Part shown: positions 49,755 through 60,100 of the stretch, one piece after another
How positions within the stretch are numbered: position 1 is the first letter of the stretch
How the letters are laid out: every line of letters begins with the position of its first letter
DNA from: Archangium violaceum
GTDB lineage: Bacteria; Myxococcota; Myxococcia; Myxococcales; Myxococcaceae
Length of the DNA: 64,000 nt
Assembly (NCBI RefSeq): GCF_016887565.1
Contig: NZ_CP069396.1
Location: 12,382,001-12,446,000 of the forward strand
Direction of reading: 5' to 3'
Notes under the pieces: model-generated
What the model was told of the DNA's origin: nothing
The model's input: the letters and a program-made list of their open reading frames with translations, nothing else
The model's database searches: none
Position numbers and translations under genes: made by a program

Positions 49755-51014
49755 ATGGCCCAGGTCAAACTGGAAGCAGTGCGGAACCGCTACCCCAAGA
49801 AGAAGCGGCTGTTGGATGACTGCATCCAGATCCGGCACATCATGTCGGGTGGCTTCTACGCGGCGTTGAAACAACTCGAGGCCGAGGTCAGCCAGTTCAT
49901 CCAGCAGAACGGGACGAAGAAGAAGGCCCTGACGACGGTGCTGAAGAACGCCGAGCAGTACTGCGGACTCAATCCCTGCGCGCCCATCTACATGCGGTTC
50001 CTGACCGCCGAGGAGTTCGGGCAGTACGGCGGCAAGGGAATGCTCTTCAAGGACGTGGGCGCGGGCTACCTGCACGGCGAGTACACGCACCGCATCCAGT
50101 GGTACGTCCTCTTCCACATCATGAGCAACGGCTTCACCCAGGACGTCAAGAACGTGGCGCCCAAAGGGTGGAACCACACGCCCCGCCAGCTGCTCATCGA
50201 GATCAACACGGGAGGCATCCAGCTCGTGGCTTCGGACTGGCCCATGAGCGCTCCCGAGGGCAACCAGGGCTTCTGGGATGCCCTGCTCGACCGGGGTCCC
50301 GGGCCCATCCCGACCTTCAACCCCTTCGAGGATGGCATCTCCAATCCGGAGATCTTCAGCACCATGCTGATGGACAAGGCCTGGCTCCAGGCCAACCACA
50401 ACAATCTCCATCAGCAACTGGACGTGATCGACCAGATGCCGAACTACGCGGGGTGTTATGGATTCCTCTCCGCCCTCCACCCCAACCTCAGCAGCATCGT
50501 GACCGAGCGCTATGTGAAGCGAGAGACCAGCAATCTCTACGCGAACAGGGGCGCGTACATCACCAAGAAGGTCAGCCAGGCCGATCCGAAGACAGCCTAT
50601 GTCCCCCTGGGTACGCCAGACGCGAGCCTCGGCGTGCTGAAGGTCCAGGCCGAGGACGTGATGCAGACGCGGCTCGAGGAGGAGCGGCGCAAGGGCCACT
50701 GCTTCCTGACCACCGCCTGCGTGCAGGCGCGCGGACTGCCCGATGACTGCGAGGAGCTCCAGGTGCTGCGCGGGTTCCGCGACGGGTATCTGCGCCAGCT
50801 CCCCGGGGGCCCCGGGCTCATCCAGGAGTACTACGCCCTCGCGCCCCGCATCGTGGAGCGGATCCACCACCGGGCCGACGCGCGCCACATCTGGGAGGAC
50901 GTCTACGCGACCGTCCGCACGGCCGTCGAGCACGTCCAGCGCCGCGAGCCCGAGGCCGCCCTGCGCACCTACTCCGCCCTGGTGAAGGGATTGTCGGAGC
51001 GTTATCTGGGCTGA
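49755..51014 (+). CDS. CFI-box C-terminal domain protein, unknown function
   Basis: The 419-residue protein has a large N-terminal region I do not recognise (residues 1-310; phrases ECPIYMRF-like CAPIYMRFLTAEEFGQYGGK, HRIQWYVLFHIMSNGF, WNHTPRQLLIEINTGG). Its C-terminal 110-residue domain begins with the cysteine box CFLTTACVQARGLPDDC and continues LQVLRGFRDGYLRQLPGG and YYALAPRIVERI, the pattern of the CFI-box C-terminal domain. No signal peptide or membrane segment is visible. The ATG of the following MBL-fold gene abuts its stop codon directly, so the pair is co-translated. Confidence 0.65.
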   Translation: MAQVKLEAVRNRYPKKKRLLDDCIQIRHIMSGGFYAALKQLEAEVSQFIQQNGTKKKALTTVLKNAEQYCGLNPCAPIYMRFLTAEEFGQYGGKGMLFKDVGAGYLHGEYTHRIQWYVLFHIMSNGFTQDVKNVAPKGWNHTPRQLLIEINTGGIQLVASDWPMSAPEGNQGFWDALLDRGPGPIPTFNPFEDGISNPEIFSTMLMDKAWLQANHNNLHQQLDVIDQMPNYAGCYGFLSALHPNLSSIVTERYVKRETSNLYANRGAYITKKVSQADPKTAYVPLGTPDASLGVLKVQAEDVMQTRLEEERRKGHCFLTTACVQARGLPDDCEELQVLRGFRDGYLRQLPGGPGLIQEYYALAPRIVERIHHRADARHIWEDVYATVRTAVEHVQRREPEAALRTYSALVKGLSERYLG

Positions 51015-52112
51015 ATGAAAACGGTCTCCCTGGCCAGACAGCTGCTGCGCCGTGGCCTCACGCTCCTGTCCGTGGTGCTCGTGCTCGCCCTGGGCGGAGT
51101 GGGCATCGGCGGCTGCATCTTCTCCGCGCCCACCTGGAAGGGCCCCCGGAGCGACCACTTCGACGGCGAGCGCTTCATCAACCTGGAGCCTCGCGAGCGG
51201 CAAAGCGTCTTGAAGTGGCAGCTGAACAAGAAGCAGGGCCCCTGGGCGGACTGGCACGAGGAGCTGCCCGGTCCGCCTCCGCCCCAGCGCGTGGGCCCCG
51301 GCGACCTGCGCGTGACGCTCATCAACCACGCCACGGTGCTGCTGCAGCTCGACGGGCTCAACATCCTCACCGACCCCATCTACAGCGAGCGCTGCAGTCC
51401 GGTGTCCTTCGCCGGCCCCAAGCGCGTGCGTCCTCCGGGCATCCGCTTCGAGGACCTGCCCCCCATCGACGTGGTGGTGCTCAGCCACAACCACTACGAC
51501 CACATGGACGTGGCCACCCTGCGCCGGCTCCAGGAGAAGTTCCCCGACGTGCGCCTCTTCGCGGGCCTGGGCAACCGCGCCTTCCTCGAAGGCAAGGGTC
51601 TGCGCCACGTCACCGAGGTGGACTGGTGGCAGGAGTTCCCGCTGAGTCCCGAAGTCACCCTGGTGAGCGCGCGCACCCAGCACTTCTCCAACCGGGGCCT
51701 GTTCGACCGCGACGGGACGCTGTGGACGGGCTACGTCTTCCGCGGTCCGCACGGCACCACGTACTTCGCGGGAGACACCGGCTGGGGACGGCAGTTCGCC
51801 GAGGCCCGCGAGCGCTTCGGCCCCATGCGCCTGGCGGTGCTCCCCATCGGCGCCTACAAGCCCGAATGGTTCATGTCTCCCGTGCACGTGTCACCCCGCG
51901 AGGCCCTCCAGGCCAGCGTGGACCTGGGCGCGCGCTACAGCGTCCCCATGCACTTCGGCACCTTCATGCTCGCGGATGACGCGGAGACGGAGCCGGTGGA
52001 GGAGCTCAAGCGCGCGCTCGCGGAGCGTGGCCCACAGGCCCCCGAGTGGTGGGTGCTGGGCTTCGGCGAGGGACGCAACGTGCCCCCGGTGGAACGCGCC
52101 TCCACCCCTTGA
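51015..52112 (+). CDS. MBL-fold metallohydrolase lipoprotein, NAPE-PLD/UlaG-like
   Basis: The 365-residue protein starts with a basic, hydrophobic signal ending in GGVGIGGC, so it is probably a lipoprotein facing the periplasm. The metallo-beta-lactamase fold has VTLINHATVLLQLDG, LTDPIYSERCSP, the metal motif LSHNHYDHMD, a later TYFAGDTG aspartate, and a final HFGTF histidine. This set is characteristic of N-acylphosphatidylethanolamine phospholipase D-like enzymes, so a phospholipid or other phosphodiester is a plausible substrate. It follows the CFI-box gene with no intergenic base. Confidence 0.85.
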   Translation: MKTVSLARQLLRRGLTLLSVVLVLALGGVGIGGCIFSAPTWKGPRSDHFDGERFINLEPRERQSVLKWQLNKKQGPWADWHEELPGPPPPQRVGPGDLRVTLINHATVLLQLDGLNILTDPIYSERCSPVSFAGPKRVRPPGIRFEDLPPIDVVVLSHNHYDHMDVATLRRLQEKFPDVRLFAGLGNRAFLEGKGLRHVTEVDWWQEFPLSPEVTLVSARTQHFSNRGLFDRDGTLWTGYVFRGPHGTTYFAGDTGWGRQFAEARERFGPMRLAVLPIGAYKPEWFMSPVHVSPREALQASVDLGARYSVPMHFGTFMLADDAETEPVEELKRALAERGPQAPEWWVLGFGEGRNVPPVERASTP

Positions 52113-52133
52113 GGGGCGCGAAGGCGCGTGCCC

Positions 52134-55100
52134 TCAGGCCGCCTTGTCCGCGGACTGGGCGAGCGGCAGCCTCACCCGGAAGCAGGCCCCTCGCGGCACG
52201 GAGTCGTCCAGTTCGAACGTGCCCCCGTGGTTCTCCGTGATGAGCTGCCGGCAGATGGCCAGCCCCAGCCCCGTCCCCACCTCCTTCGTGGTGAAGAAGG
52301 GCTCGAAGATGCGCGCCCGCAGCTCCGGAGGGATGCCGGGACCATCATCGGACACCACGAGCTCGGCCATGCCGTCCCGCACGCCCGTGCTCACCCGCGC
52401 CTCGCCCTGCACCCCCATGGCGTCCAGGGCGTTGCGCAGCAGGTTGAGCACCACCTGGCCCAGCTGCCCCCGGTGGAAGAAGAACCGGGGCACCTCGCCA
52501 TAGTGGACCACCACCCTCGCGCCCCCTGGCTGTGAGCGCCGGACCAGCTCCACCGTCTCGTTCACCACCTCGTTGAGGTCCCCGGACTCCAGGCGCGGGC
52601 GCTCGCCTCGCAGGAAGGCCCGCAGGTCCGCCTGCGTGGAGCGGATGCGCTCGGTGGCGTACCTCATGGCATCCAACGCCTCGGGCGTGTCCTGGAGCGC
52701 GTAGTCCAGGTCCAGCTCCCGCCACATCCGATCGAGCTCCTCCACCTCCTCGGGGTGGGTCTCGAGCCGCGCGCGGCAGCGCCTCAGCGCCTCGGACAGC
52801 AGCTCGAAGTACTCGCGCACCGGCGGCAGGTTGTTGTGGATGGCCGTGAGCGGGTTGTTGATTTCATGGGACAGCCGGGCCAGCAGCTGCCCCATGGCCG
52901 ACAGCTTCTCCGCCTGCACCACCTTCTCGCGTGCCTGGTCGAGCTCCGTGGTACGGGCCTCCACCAGCCGCACCAGCTCCGCGTTCCTGCGCTGCAGCCG
53001 CAGACCCCTCCAGCGCACCACGCCCGCCACGGCGGCCCCCAGCACCAGCACCCCCAGGCTCCTCGCCCACCAGGACGCCCACCACGGCGGGTGCACCAGG
53101 AGGGCCACCCCCGCCACCGGACCCCACTCGCCCCGGCCATTGCGCGCGCGCGCCTCGAAGCGGTAGCTGCCCGGCGCCAGCGCGCTGTAGCGCACCGAGT
53201 GGCCCCGGAAGGCGTGCCAGTCCTCCAGCCCCACTAGCCGCACCTGGTGCTCCACCTGGAATTCGTCGACGAAGCCCAGGTCCGCGAACCGGATCTCCAG
53301 CGTCGCCTCGTCGTGCCAGGCCTCGAGCCCCTTCACCGGCGGCCGGTCGAACACGCGCTGGCCCAGGGTCGTCTCCAGCAGCGCCACGCGCGGCGGCGCG
53401 GCCGGGCCCGTGTACCGCGCTCCCTCGAAGCGCCCGAGCCCGTTCGAGGTCCCCACCCACACCGTCCCGTCGGCTTCCGCCAGGAAGGAGTTGCCGTTGC
53501 AGTCATCCCCCGGCAGGCCCCCGCTCGCACTGTGGTGCTCGACCTTCCCACCGTCGTCCAGGACGTCCACCCCGGCGGCCGTCCCCACCCAGAGCCGGCC
53601 CGCCGCGTCCTCGCCAATCTGGTAGACGACGCCGTTGTTGAGCCCCATGCCCCGGCTCAGGTGGACCATGTCGGCCAGCTGCCCGTCCCGGTAGGTGAAG
53701 CAGCTCAGGCCCAGCGGCTGGAAATAGGACACACACACCCGTCCATCCCGCCGGGCCAGCAGGTAGCGCACATGGTTGTCCCGCAGGCCCTCGGCGGTGC
53801 CCAGCCGGCGGAACGCGCCTCCCTCGCGCACGTGCAGCCCGTCACCCGCGGCCCACAACCGGCCCGCCCCATCCCGTGTCACGCCGAAGAAGACGGTCCG
53901 CTCGTTGGCGGGCAGCACCGTCTCGAAGGACCACGTCTCGCCCGAGCGCTCCCCGCGCACCAGGCCGGAGGTGCCCACCGTCCACAGGGTGCCGTCGGGC
54001 TCCAGCGTCATCCCATAGGTGGAGCGCGCCGGAAAACCGCTCGCCGCGTCGAACGTCCGCAGCCTTCCGCTCCAGGGCTCGTAGCGGTGGAGCCCGCCCG
54101 GATTGCCCGAGGCCCACACCACGCCGTCGCCATCCACCGCCACGGCCTTGAGCGCATGGCCGCTCAGCTCCGGGATGGGCACCCACCCCTCGGGCGTGCC
54201 GCGCACCAGCCCGCTGTCGGTCCCCACCCACAACGTCCCGTCGGAACCCCGGGCCATTCCCCAGATGAGATTCGAGGGCAGCCCGGTGGTGGTGTCGTGC
54301 ACCGTCCACAGGCCCCGGCCCAGGGCGCGGTGCATGCCCTGACTGGCGAGCCAGAGCACGCCCGCCTCATCCTCCAGGACGTCCCGCGTCCGCGCGCCCA
54401 GCTCCGACAGGTCCAACCGCAGGTAGCCCGCGCGCTCGCCCTCCACTTCGAGGACGCCGCGATAGGTGGGCACCAGCAGCTGCCCCCGGCGCCCCACCCG
54501 CAGGCGGCGTCCCGAGCCCCGCGCGCCCTCGAGCAGCGCGGAGCGATCCTCGAAAGGCGCGCCGTCCCGGGGCTGCATGACCAGCCACCTGTCACCGCTC
54601 ACCCACAGGCGACCGCCCCCATCGCGCGCGAGGGCGAGGATGGGACTGCCACGCCCCACCGCTTCCCGGACCAGCCAGCGCGCCTGCGGGCCACGGCTCA
54701 GCAGGCGCGAGCCCGAGGCCACCTGGAGCGCACCCGAGGCATCCACCCAGAGCTGGTGGGCTGGCCCCCCCGGCCACCCGGGCTCCGGGAGGAAGCGGCC
54801 CGGCTCAACTTCCATGTACAGCCCCTGCCCGGTCCCCACCCACATGCGCTCGCGGGAGTCCAGGCGGACGCACCACACCGGCAAGGGGACGCCCCGCATC
54901 GGCAGGGAGACGAAGCGGCCCGCCTCCCAGCGAACCACGCCGCCCTGCGTCACCAGGAGCAGCCGCCCCTCGGCATCGAGCGTCGCGTCCTCCACCGGCC
55001 CCGACGGCAGACCGGCCTCCAGCCCGAAGCGGTCGAACCGCGTGCCGTCGAAGCGGTACACCGCGTCCAGCGCACCGGCCCAGACGAACCCTTCCCCATC

Positions 55101-55256
55101 CTGGAGGATCCACAGCAGGTCGGGGTTCTCGATGCCCGCCTCCGCGCCGTAGCTCCTGAACCCGACACGCCCCGGAGGCTCCGCGCCTCTCGCACCACTG
55201 CCCACCAGGGCCATGAGGCCCACGGCCAGGAGCGCGGTGATCCGATACGACGACAT
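52134..55256 (-). CDS. Propeller-domain sensor histidine kinase (paralogue A)
   Basis: The 1040-residue kinase has a signal peptide and about 650 periplasmic residues of two-component propeller repeats (for example DGEGFVWAGALDAVYRFDG, GSDGTLWVGTDSGLVRG, DAAGRLWVGTAAGVDVLDD). A Y_Y_Y-type beta domain precedes one membrane helix (about 724-747). A coiled coil follows, then the phosphoacceptor His797 in LARLSHEINNPLTAI and a HATPase domain with NLLRNALDAM, SDDGPGIP, FEPFFTTK and GTGLGLAI. No receiver or output domain is fused, and no response regulator gene is adjacent. It converges with the MBL-fold gene, and its paralogue lies at 57168. Confidence 0.88.
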   Translation of the reverse strand: MSSYRITALLAVGLMALVGSGARGAEPPGRVGFRSYGAEAGIENPDLLWILQDGEGFVWAGALDAVYRFDGTRFDRFGLEAGLPSGPVEDATLDAEGRLLLVTQGGVVRWEAGRFVSLPMRGVPLPVWCVRLDSRERMWVGTGQGLYMEVEPGRFLPEPGWPGGPAHQLWVDASGALQVASGSRLLSRGPQARWLVREAVGRGSPILALARDGGGRLWVSGDRWLVMQPRDGAPFEDRSALLEGARGSGRRLRVGRRGQLLVPTYRGVLEVEGERAGYLRLDLSELGARTRDVLEDEAGVLWLASQGMHRALGRGLWTVHDTTTGLPSNLIWGMARGSDGTLWVGTDSGLVRGTPEGWVPIPELSGHALKAVAVDGDGVVWASGNPGGLHRYEPWSGRLRTFDAASGFPARSTYGMTLEPDGTLWTVGTSGLVRGERSGETWSFETVLPANERTVFFGVTRDGAGRLWAAGDGLHVREGGAFRRLGTAEGLRDNHVRYLLARRDGRVCVSYFQPLGLSCFTYRDGQLADMVHLSRGMGLNNGVVYQIGEDAAGRLWVGTAAGVDVLDDGGKVEHHSASGGLPGDDCNGNSFLAEADGTVWVGTSNGLGRFEGARYTGPAAPPRVALLETTLGQRVFDRPPVKGLEAWHDEATLEIRFADLGFVDEFQVEHQVRLVGLEDWHAFRGHSVRYSALAPGSYRFEARARNGRGEWGPVAGVALLVHPPWWASWWARSLGVLVLGAAVAGVVRWRGLRLQRRNAELVRLVEARTTELDQAREKVVQAEKLSAMGQLLARLSHEINNPLTAIHNNLPPVREYFELLSEALRRCRARLETHPEEVEELDRMWRELDLDYALQDTPEALDAMRYATERIRSTQADLRAFLRGERPRLESGDLNEVVNETVELVRRSQPGGARVVVHYGEVPRFFFHRGQLGQVVLNLLRNALDAMGVQGEARVSTGVRDGMAELVVSDDGPGIPPELRARIFEPFFTTKEVGTGLGLAICRQLITENHGGTFELDDSVPRGACFRVRLPLAQSADKAA

Positions 55257-55432
55257 GACTTCCGTACTCCCCGAGACGCGGAACGACGCCGCGTCCCCAG
55301 GAGACCAACCTACCATGTGAGTTGGCCACGGGCCCAGGTGGCGGGGAGAATGGCGCCCCTCTGGCCCCTTGCCTGGAAGATGAGGGCTGGGAGAAGAACG
55401 AGAGCATGGGATAGTGACCGGTGGCTCCATCC

Positions 55433-56146
55433 ATGCGGCACAAAGACATGAGCGGGGACAGAGTGAAGGCAAGCAAGCCGCGCGCGGGCGGGGCTCCCAC
55501 GACGGAGCTGCGCGAGCGGATCCGCCGGGAGGCCACCCGCCTCATCGCCCAACGGGGCTTCGGCGCCATCTCCGTCAATGACGTGGCGCAGGCGGTGGGC
55601 ATCAGCAAGCAGGCGCTCCTCTACCATTACCCCTCGCGCGAGGCCCTGCACGAGGCCATCGTCTCCTCCATCGTCGAGCGCTCCAACCAGCACCTGTTGC
55701 TGCTGCTCGGCGCCTTCTCCGGCCACGGGGAGGAGCGGCTGACGCTGGCCATGGGGCAGCTGCGCGAGTTCTTCGACGCCGAGCCGGACGCCGCGCGCGT
55801 CATCCTGCGCGAGGTCCTCGACGGAGACCCCACGCAGGTGTCACGCCTGCATCGGAGCATGGAGCCGTGGCTGCGCCTCGTGGTGGACGCGCTGCGCCAG
55901 GGGCAGCGGGAGGGGCGCGTCCGCCCGGAGTTGGACCCCGAGGCCGCGGTGGCGCACGTGGGCACGCTGTTGCTCACCTCGTTCGCGCTGCGCAAGGTGG
56001 GCTCCTGGCCCGAGGCGGACGACGCGGAGTGGAGAGACCGGTGGCTGAGCGAGGTCGTGCTCATCATCCAGCGCTACCTCTTCACCGAGCCGGGTCCCGA
56101 GCGTCCCAAAGCGGGGCGTCCGGCCTCGCGCCGTCAGACGAAGTAG
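55433..56146 (+). CDS. TetR family transcriptional regulator
   Basis: The 237-residue regulator has a TetR helix-turn-helix (LIAQRGFGAISVNDVAQAVGISKQALLYHYPSREAL) and a helical ligand domain. An in-frame GTG at 55421 and ATGs at 55433 and 55448 are all possible starts, with no strong ribosome site. The gene converges with, and overlaps by 13 bp, the ferritin-like gene, whose promoter region carries a TetR-style palindrome. It is therefore the likely repressor of that gene (inference). Confidence 0.82.
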   Translation: MRHKDMSGDRVKASKPRAGGAPTTELRERIRREATRLIAQRGFGAISVNDVAQAVGISKQALLYHYPSREALHEAIVSSIVERSNQHLLLLLGAFSGHGEERLTLAMGQLREFFDAEPDAARVILREVLDGDPTQVSRLHRSMEPWLRLVVDALRQGQREGRVRPELDPEAAVAHVGTLLLTSFALRKVGSWPEADDAEWRDRWLSEVVLIIQRYLFTEPGPERPKAGRPASRRQTK

Positions 56147-57018
56147 GCGCGGCGCAGCACCTCCGCGGGCAGGTGATGCAGCTCGAAGGTGTCCAGCTTG
56201 CGCATCTCGTGCTCGTCCATCCCGAGCGCCCCGTACTCCGGGGTGCTGCCCACCACCCCGCGCAGCACTCCGCCCGTCATGCGGCGCGCCACGGCCAGCC
56301 CCTTGGGGCCCACCGCCATCCGGTTGAAGGCGACGTGGCCCACCTCGTCCACCAGGATTTCGATGAGGCGCCGCTCCATGGACTCGCGCACGGCGGGCTG
56401 GTCCCGGAAGATCTCCCCCACCCGCTTGAGCATCCACTGGAAGGCGAAGACGCCGACGACCTCCGAGGCCAGCAGCACGGGGTGGAAGAGGACGCCCGGC
56501 GCGTAGGCCAGGGTGCCGATCAACATCTTCAGTTGCAGCGGTGGCCGCCACGCGCCCTTCACCTCCACGCCGAAGTGCCGCGTGGCGCCGATGAGGATGC
56601 GCGTGTGGTACGTCTCCTCGTAGCCCAGTGTCCGCTCCAGCTGGTGGAAGGTGTCCGGCGAGTCCTGATGGCGCTTGCCGCGCACGCGGTTGACCACCTC
56701 CACGCCGTAGGCCTCGCCCGCGTTCGCCTTCACGAACGTCAGCAGCGCCACCAGCGGCGGGGACAGCTCCTTGACCGCGTCGAAGCTCTCGTAGGCCCGG
56801 TTGAAGGCCTCGCCATCCACCGGCCCCTCGTACCGCGCATCCCAGGTGGCCGCCTCGCGCATCCACTCCTCGCGCCGGGAGAAGCCCCGGGTGAAGTCCA
56901 TGGTGCCGTTGCGGCGCTCGAGGAACTCCCGGTAGGAGAGCAGGAGGTCCTCTCGCGGGAAGTCGGCCACCAGGCCATACAAACCAGGGCGTGCGGAAGG
57001 AATCAGCGCATCGGTCAT
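56134..57018 (-). CDS. Probable di-iron ferritin-like protein
   Basis: The 294-residue protein is helical, with metal-ligand-like motifs on separate helices: TLGYEETYHTRILIG (E-E-x-x-H) and LIEILVDEVGHVAFN (E-x6-D-E-x-x-H). This pattern suggests a carboxylate-bridged di-iron centre as in ferritin-like oxygenases. The N-terminal part has no assigned role. No signal peptide is seen. ATG 57018 is preceded by a GAGG. The catalysed reaction is unknown, and the gene stands alone between two large sensor kinases. Confidence 0.65.
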   Translation of the reverse strand: MTDALIPSARPGLYGLVADFPREDLLLSYREFLERRNGTMDFTRGFSRREEWMREAATWDARYEGPVDGEAFNRAYESFDAVKELSPPLVALLTFVKANAGEAYGVEVVNRVRGKRHQDSPDTFHQLERTLGYEETYHTRILIGATRHFGVEVKGAWRPPLQLKMLIGTLAYAPGVLFHPVLLASEVVGVFAFQWMLKRVGEIFRDQPAVRESMERRLIEILVDEVGHVAFNRMAVGPKGLAVARRMTGGVLRGVVGSTPEYGALGMDEHEMRKLDTFELHHLPAEVLRRAYFV

Positions 57019-57047
57019 GACGCGTCCTCGGAGCGGAAGGGGAAAGG

Positions 57048-57065
57048 TTACTGACCGGTAGGTAA
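57048..57065. promoter_or_regulatory. TetR-type palindrome upstream of the di-iron gene
   Basis: The sequence TTACTGACCGGTAGGTAA has outer arms TTAC/GTAA and a central ACCGGT, so 14 of its 18 positions obey the dyad. It lies 30 bp upstream of the ATG at 57018. Its shape is like operators of TetR-family repressors; the TetR encoded at the other end of the gene is the obvious candidate. Confidence 0.55.
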
Positions 57066-57167
57066 GTACCCCATTTACGCGTGGCAAGTGACGAATTCAT
57101 GACTTCGCGGGATTGACCTGGAAATCAATCAACCCAAGGAGTGGGGAGAGGTCGGCCGGTGTACCCG

Positions 57168-60100
57168 TCAGGCGGCCTCGCGCCCGTCCTGGACGAGCGG
57201 CAGCCGTACCCGGAAGCAGGCGCCCCGCGCCACGGAGGCATCCAGCTCGAGCGTGCCCCCGTGGTTCTCCGTGACGAGCTGCCGGCAGATGGCCAGCCCC
57301 AACCCCGAGCCCTTCCCCACGTCCTTCGTGGTGAAGAAGGGCTCGAAGATGCGCGCCCGCAGCTCCGGAGGGATGCCCGGGCCATCATCGGACACCACGA
57401 GCTCGGCCATGCCATCCCGCACGCCCGTGCTCACCCACACCTCGCCCTGCTCCCCCACGGCATCCAGGGCATTGCGCAGCAGGTTGAGCACCACCTGGCC
57501 CAGCTGGCCCTTGTGAAGGAGGAACCGGGGCAGCTCGCCGCACCGCACCTCCAGCCGCGCGCCGGGCGGCAGGGAGCGCCGGAGCAGCTCCACCGTCTCG
57601 TTCACCACCTCGTTGAGGTCGCCGGACTCCAGGCGCGGGCGCTCGCCGCGCAGGAAGGCCCCCAGGTCCGCCTGCGTGGAGCGGATGCGCTCGGTGGCGT
57701 ACCGCATCGCCTCCAGCGCCTCGGGCGTGTCCTGGAGCACGAAGTCGAGCTCCTTCTCCAGCCACAGCCGCTCGAGCTCCCGGGCCCCCTCGGGGTGGGC
57801 GGCGAGCAGCTCGCGGCAACACCGCAGCACCTCGGACAGCTGCTCGAAGTACTCGCGCACCGGCGGCAGGTTGTTGTGGATGGCCGTGAGCGGGTTGTTG
57901 ATTTCGTGCGAGAGCCGCGCCAGCAGCTGCCCCATGGCCGACAGCTTCTCCGCCTGCACCATCTTCTCGCGCGCCCGGTCGAGCTCGGCGGTGCGGGCCT
58001 CCACCAGACGCACCAGCTCGGCGTTCCTGCGCTGCAGCCGCAGGCCCCTCCAGCGCACCACGCCCGCAACGACGGCCCCCAGCAGCAGCACCCCCAGGCT
58101 CCTCGCCCACCAGGACGCCCACCACGGCGCGTGCACCACCAGGGAGAGCCCGGCCAGGGGCCCCCATTCTCCCCCGCCGCTACGTGCGCGCACCTCCAGG
58201 CGGTAGCCGCCCGGTGACAACGCGCTGTAGCGCACCGAGCGCCCCGGGGCGACGTGCCAGTCGTCCAGCCCCACCAGGCGCACCTCGTGCTCCACGTTGC
58301 TCTCGTCGATGGAGCCCAGGTCGGCGAACCGGACCTCCAGCGTCGCCTCGTCGTGAGCGGTCTCGAGCCCCTCCGCCGGAGGCCGGGCGAAGGTGCGCGA
58401 GCCCAGGGTGGTGTCCAGCAGCACCACGCGCGGGGGCGTGGCGGGGCCCGTGTAGCGGGCCCCCTCGAAACGGCCGAGCCCATTCGAGGTCCCCACCCAC
58501 ACCGTCCCGTCGGCGTCGGCCAGGAAGGAGTTGCCGCTGAAGTCGTCGCCCGGAGCCCCCCCGCTCGCACCGAAGTGCTCGACGCCTCCATCCTCCGCCA
58601 CGACGTGGATGCCCGCCCCCGTCCCCGCCCAGAGCCGGCCCGCCGCGTCCTCGCCAATCTGGTAGACGACCCCCGTGTGCAGCCCCGTGCTCCGGTCCAG
58701 ATGGAAGCCCTCCACCAAGCGCCCGTCCTGGTAGCCGAAGCAGCTCAGGCCCAGCGGCTCCGCGTAGGACACGCACACCCGGCCGTCGCGCCGCACCAGG
58801 AGGAAGCGCAGGCGGTCATCCCGCAGCCCCTCGGCGGTGCCCAGCCGCCGGAACACACCGCCCTCGCGCACGTGGAGCCCATCCCCCGAGGTCCACACCC
58901 GCCCGGCCCCATCCCGATCCACGCCCCAGAAGGCCGGCTGCCGGGTGGAGGTCAGCACCGTCGAGAAGGTCCACGTCTCGCCGGTGCGCACCCCTCTCAC
59001 CAGACCCATGGAGGTGGCCACCCATAGGGAGCCATCCGCATCCCAGACCAGGTCGAAGGTGTAGTTGGCCCGGAAGCCGTCGGCCTCGCCGAACGTCCGC
59101 AGCCGTCCGCTCCAGGGCTCGTAGCGGTGGAGCCCGGCCGGGTTGCCCGCGGTCCACACCGCGCCCTCCCGGTCCACGCTCACCGCCTTGAGGGAGTAGC
59201 CCTCCAGCCCGGGGATGGACTTCCACTCTCCCCCCATTCCACGCGCGAGCCCCTTGTCGGTGCCCACCCACAGCGTCCCATCGGGACCGCGGGTCAGTCC
59301 CCAGATCATGCTCGACGGGAGCCCGGTGTTGGCGTCGTGCACGGACCACAGGCCACGGCCCAGGGAGCGGGACACGCCCAGGCTGGCGACCCAGAGCGTT
59401 CCCTCCTGGTCCTCCAGGACGTCCTGCATCCGCGCCGCCCGCTCCGTGAGGCTCAACCGGAGGAGCCCCGCCTGCTCACCCTCCACCACGAGCAGGCCGC
59501 GATAGTTCGGCACCAGGAGCTGTCCCCGATGCCCCACGCGCAGCCTGCGTCCCGCGCCCATCATCCCCCGGATGAGCGAGGAGCGGTCCTCGAAGGGTGC
59601 GCCCTCCCGGGGCTGCATGGCCAGCCACCCGTCACCGCCCAGCCACAGGCGGCCCAGCCCATCGCGCACGAGCGCGGAACCGGAGCGCATGAACCCGGGG
59701 AGGTCGCGGATCCACCACCGCGCCTGCGCATCGAGCCCCAGCACGCGACCTTCCGAGGCCACCTGGAGCGTGCCCGAGGCATCCATCCAGAGGACACGGG
59801 CCGGTCCGCCGGGCCACCCGGGCGCCGGGAGGAAGCGCCCCGGCCCCGCCTCCACATACAGGCCCTGTTCGGTCCCCACCCACATCCGCTTCCCGGGGTC
59901 CAGGCGGAGACTCAGGGCCGGAGAGGGGACACCCGGCAGCGGCACGGCGGCGAAGCGGCCCCCGTCCCAGTGGACGACGCCCTCTACCGTCACCAGGAGC
60001 AGCCGGCCCTCGGCGTCGAGGGTCATGTCCCTCACGCTCGTCGACGGCAGGCCGGCCTGCAGCCCGAAGCGCTCGAAGCGCGCGCCGTCGAAGCGGTACA

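Noticed and set aside
49392-51887. An 831-codon minus-strand frame
   Set aside because: It shadows the CFI-box and MBL-fold genes, whose plus-strand frames carry recognisable motifs. The minus translation shows none.
53247-55451. A 734-codon plus-strand frame
   Set aside because: It shadows propeller kinase A and is histidine-, proline- and arginine-rich without motifs. The same kind of frame appears against kinase B.
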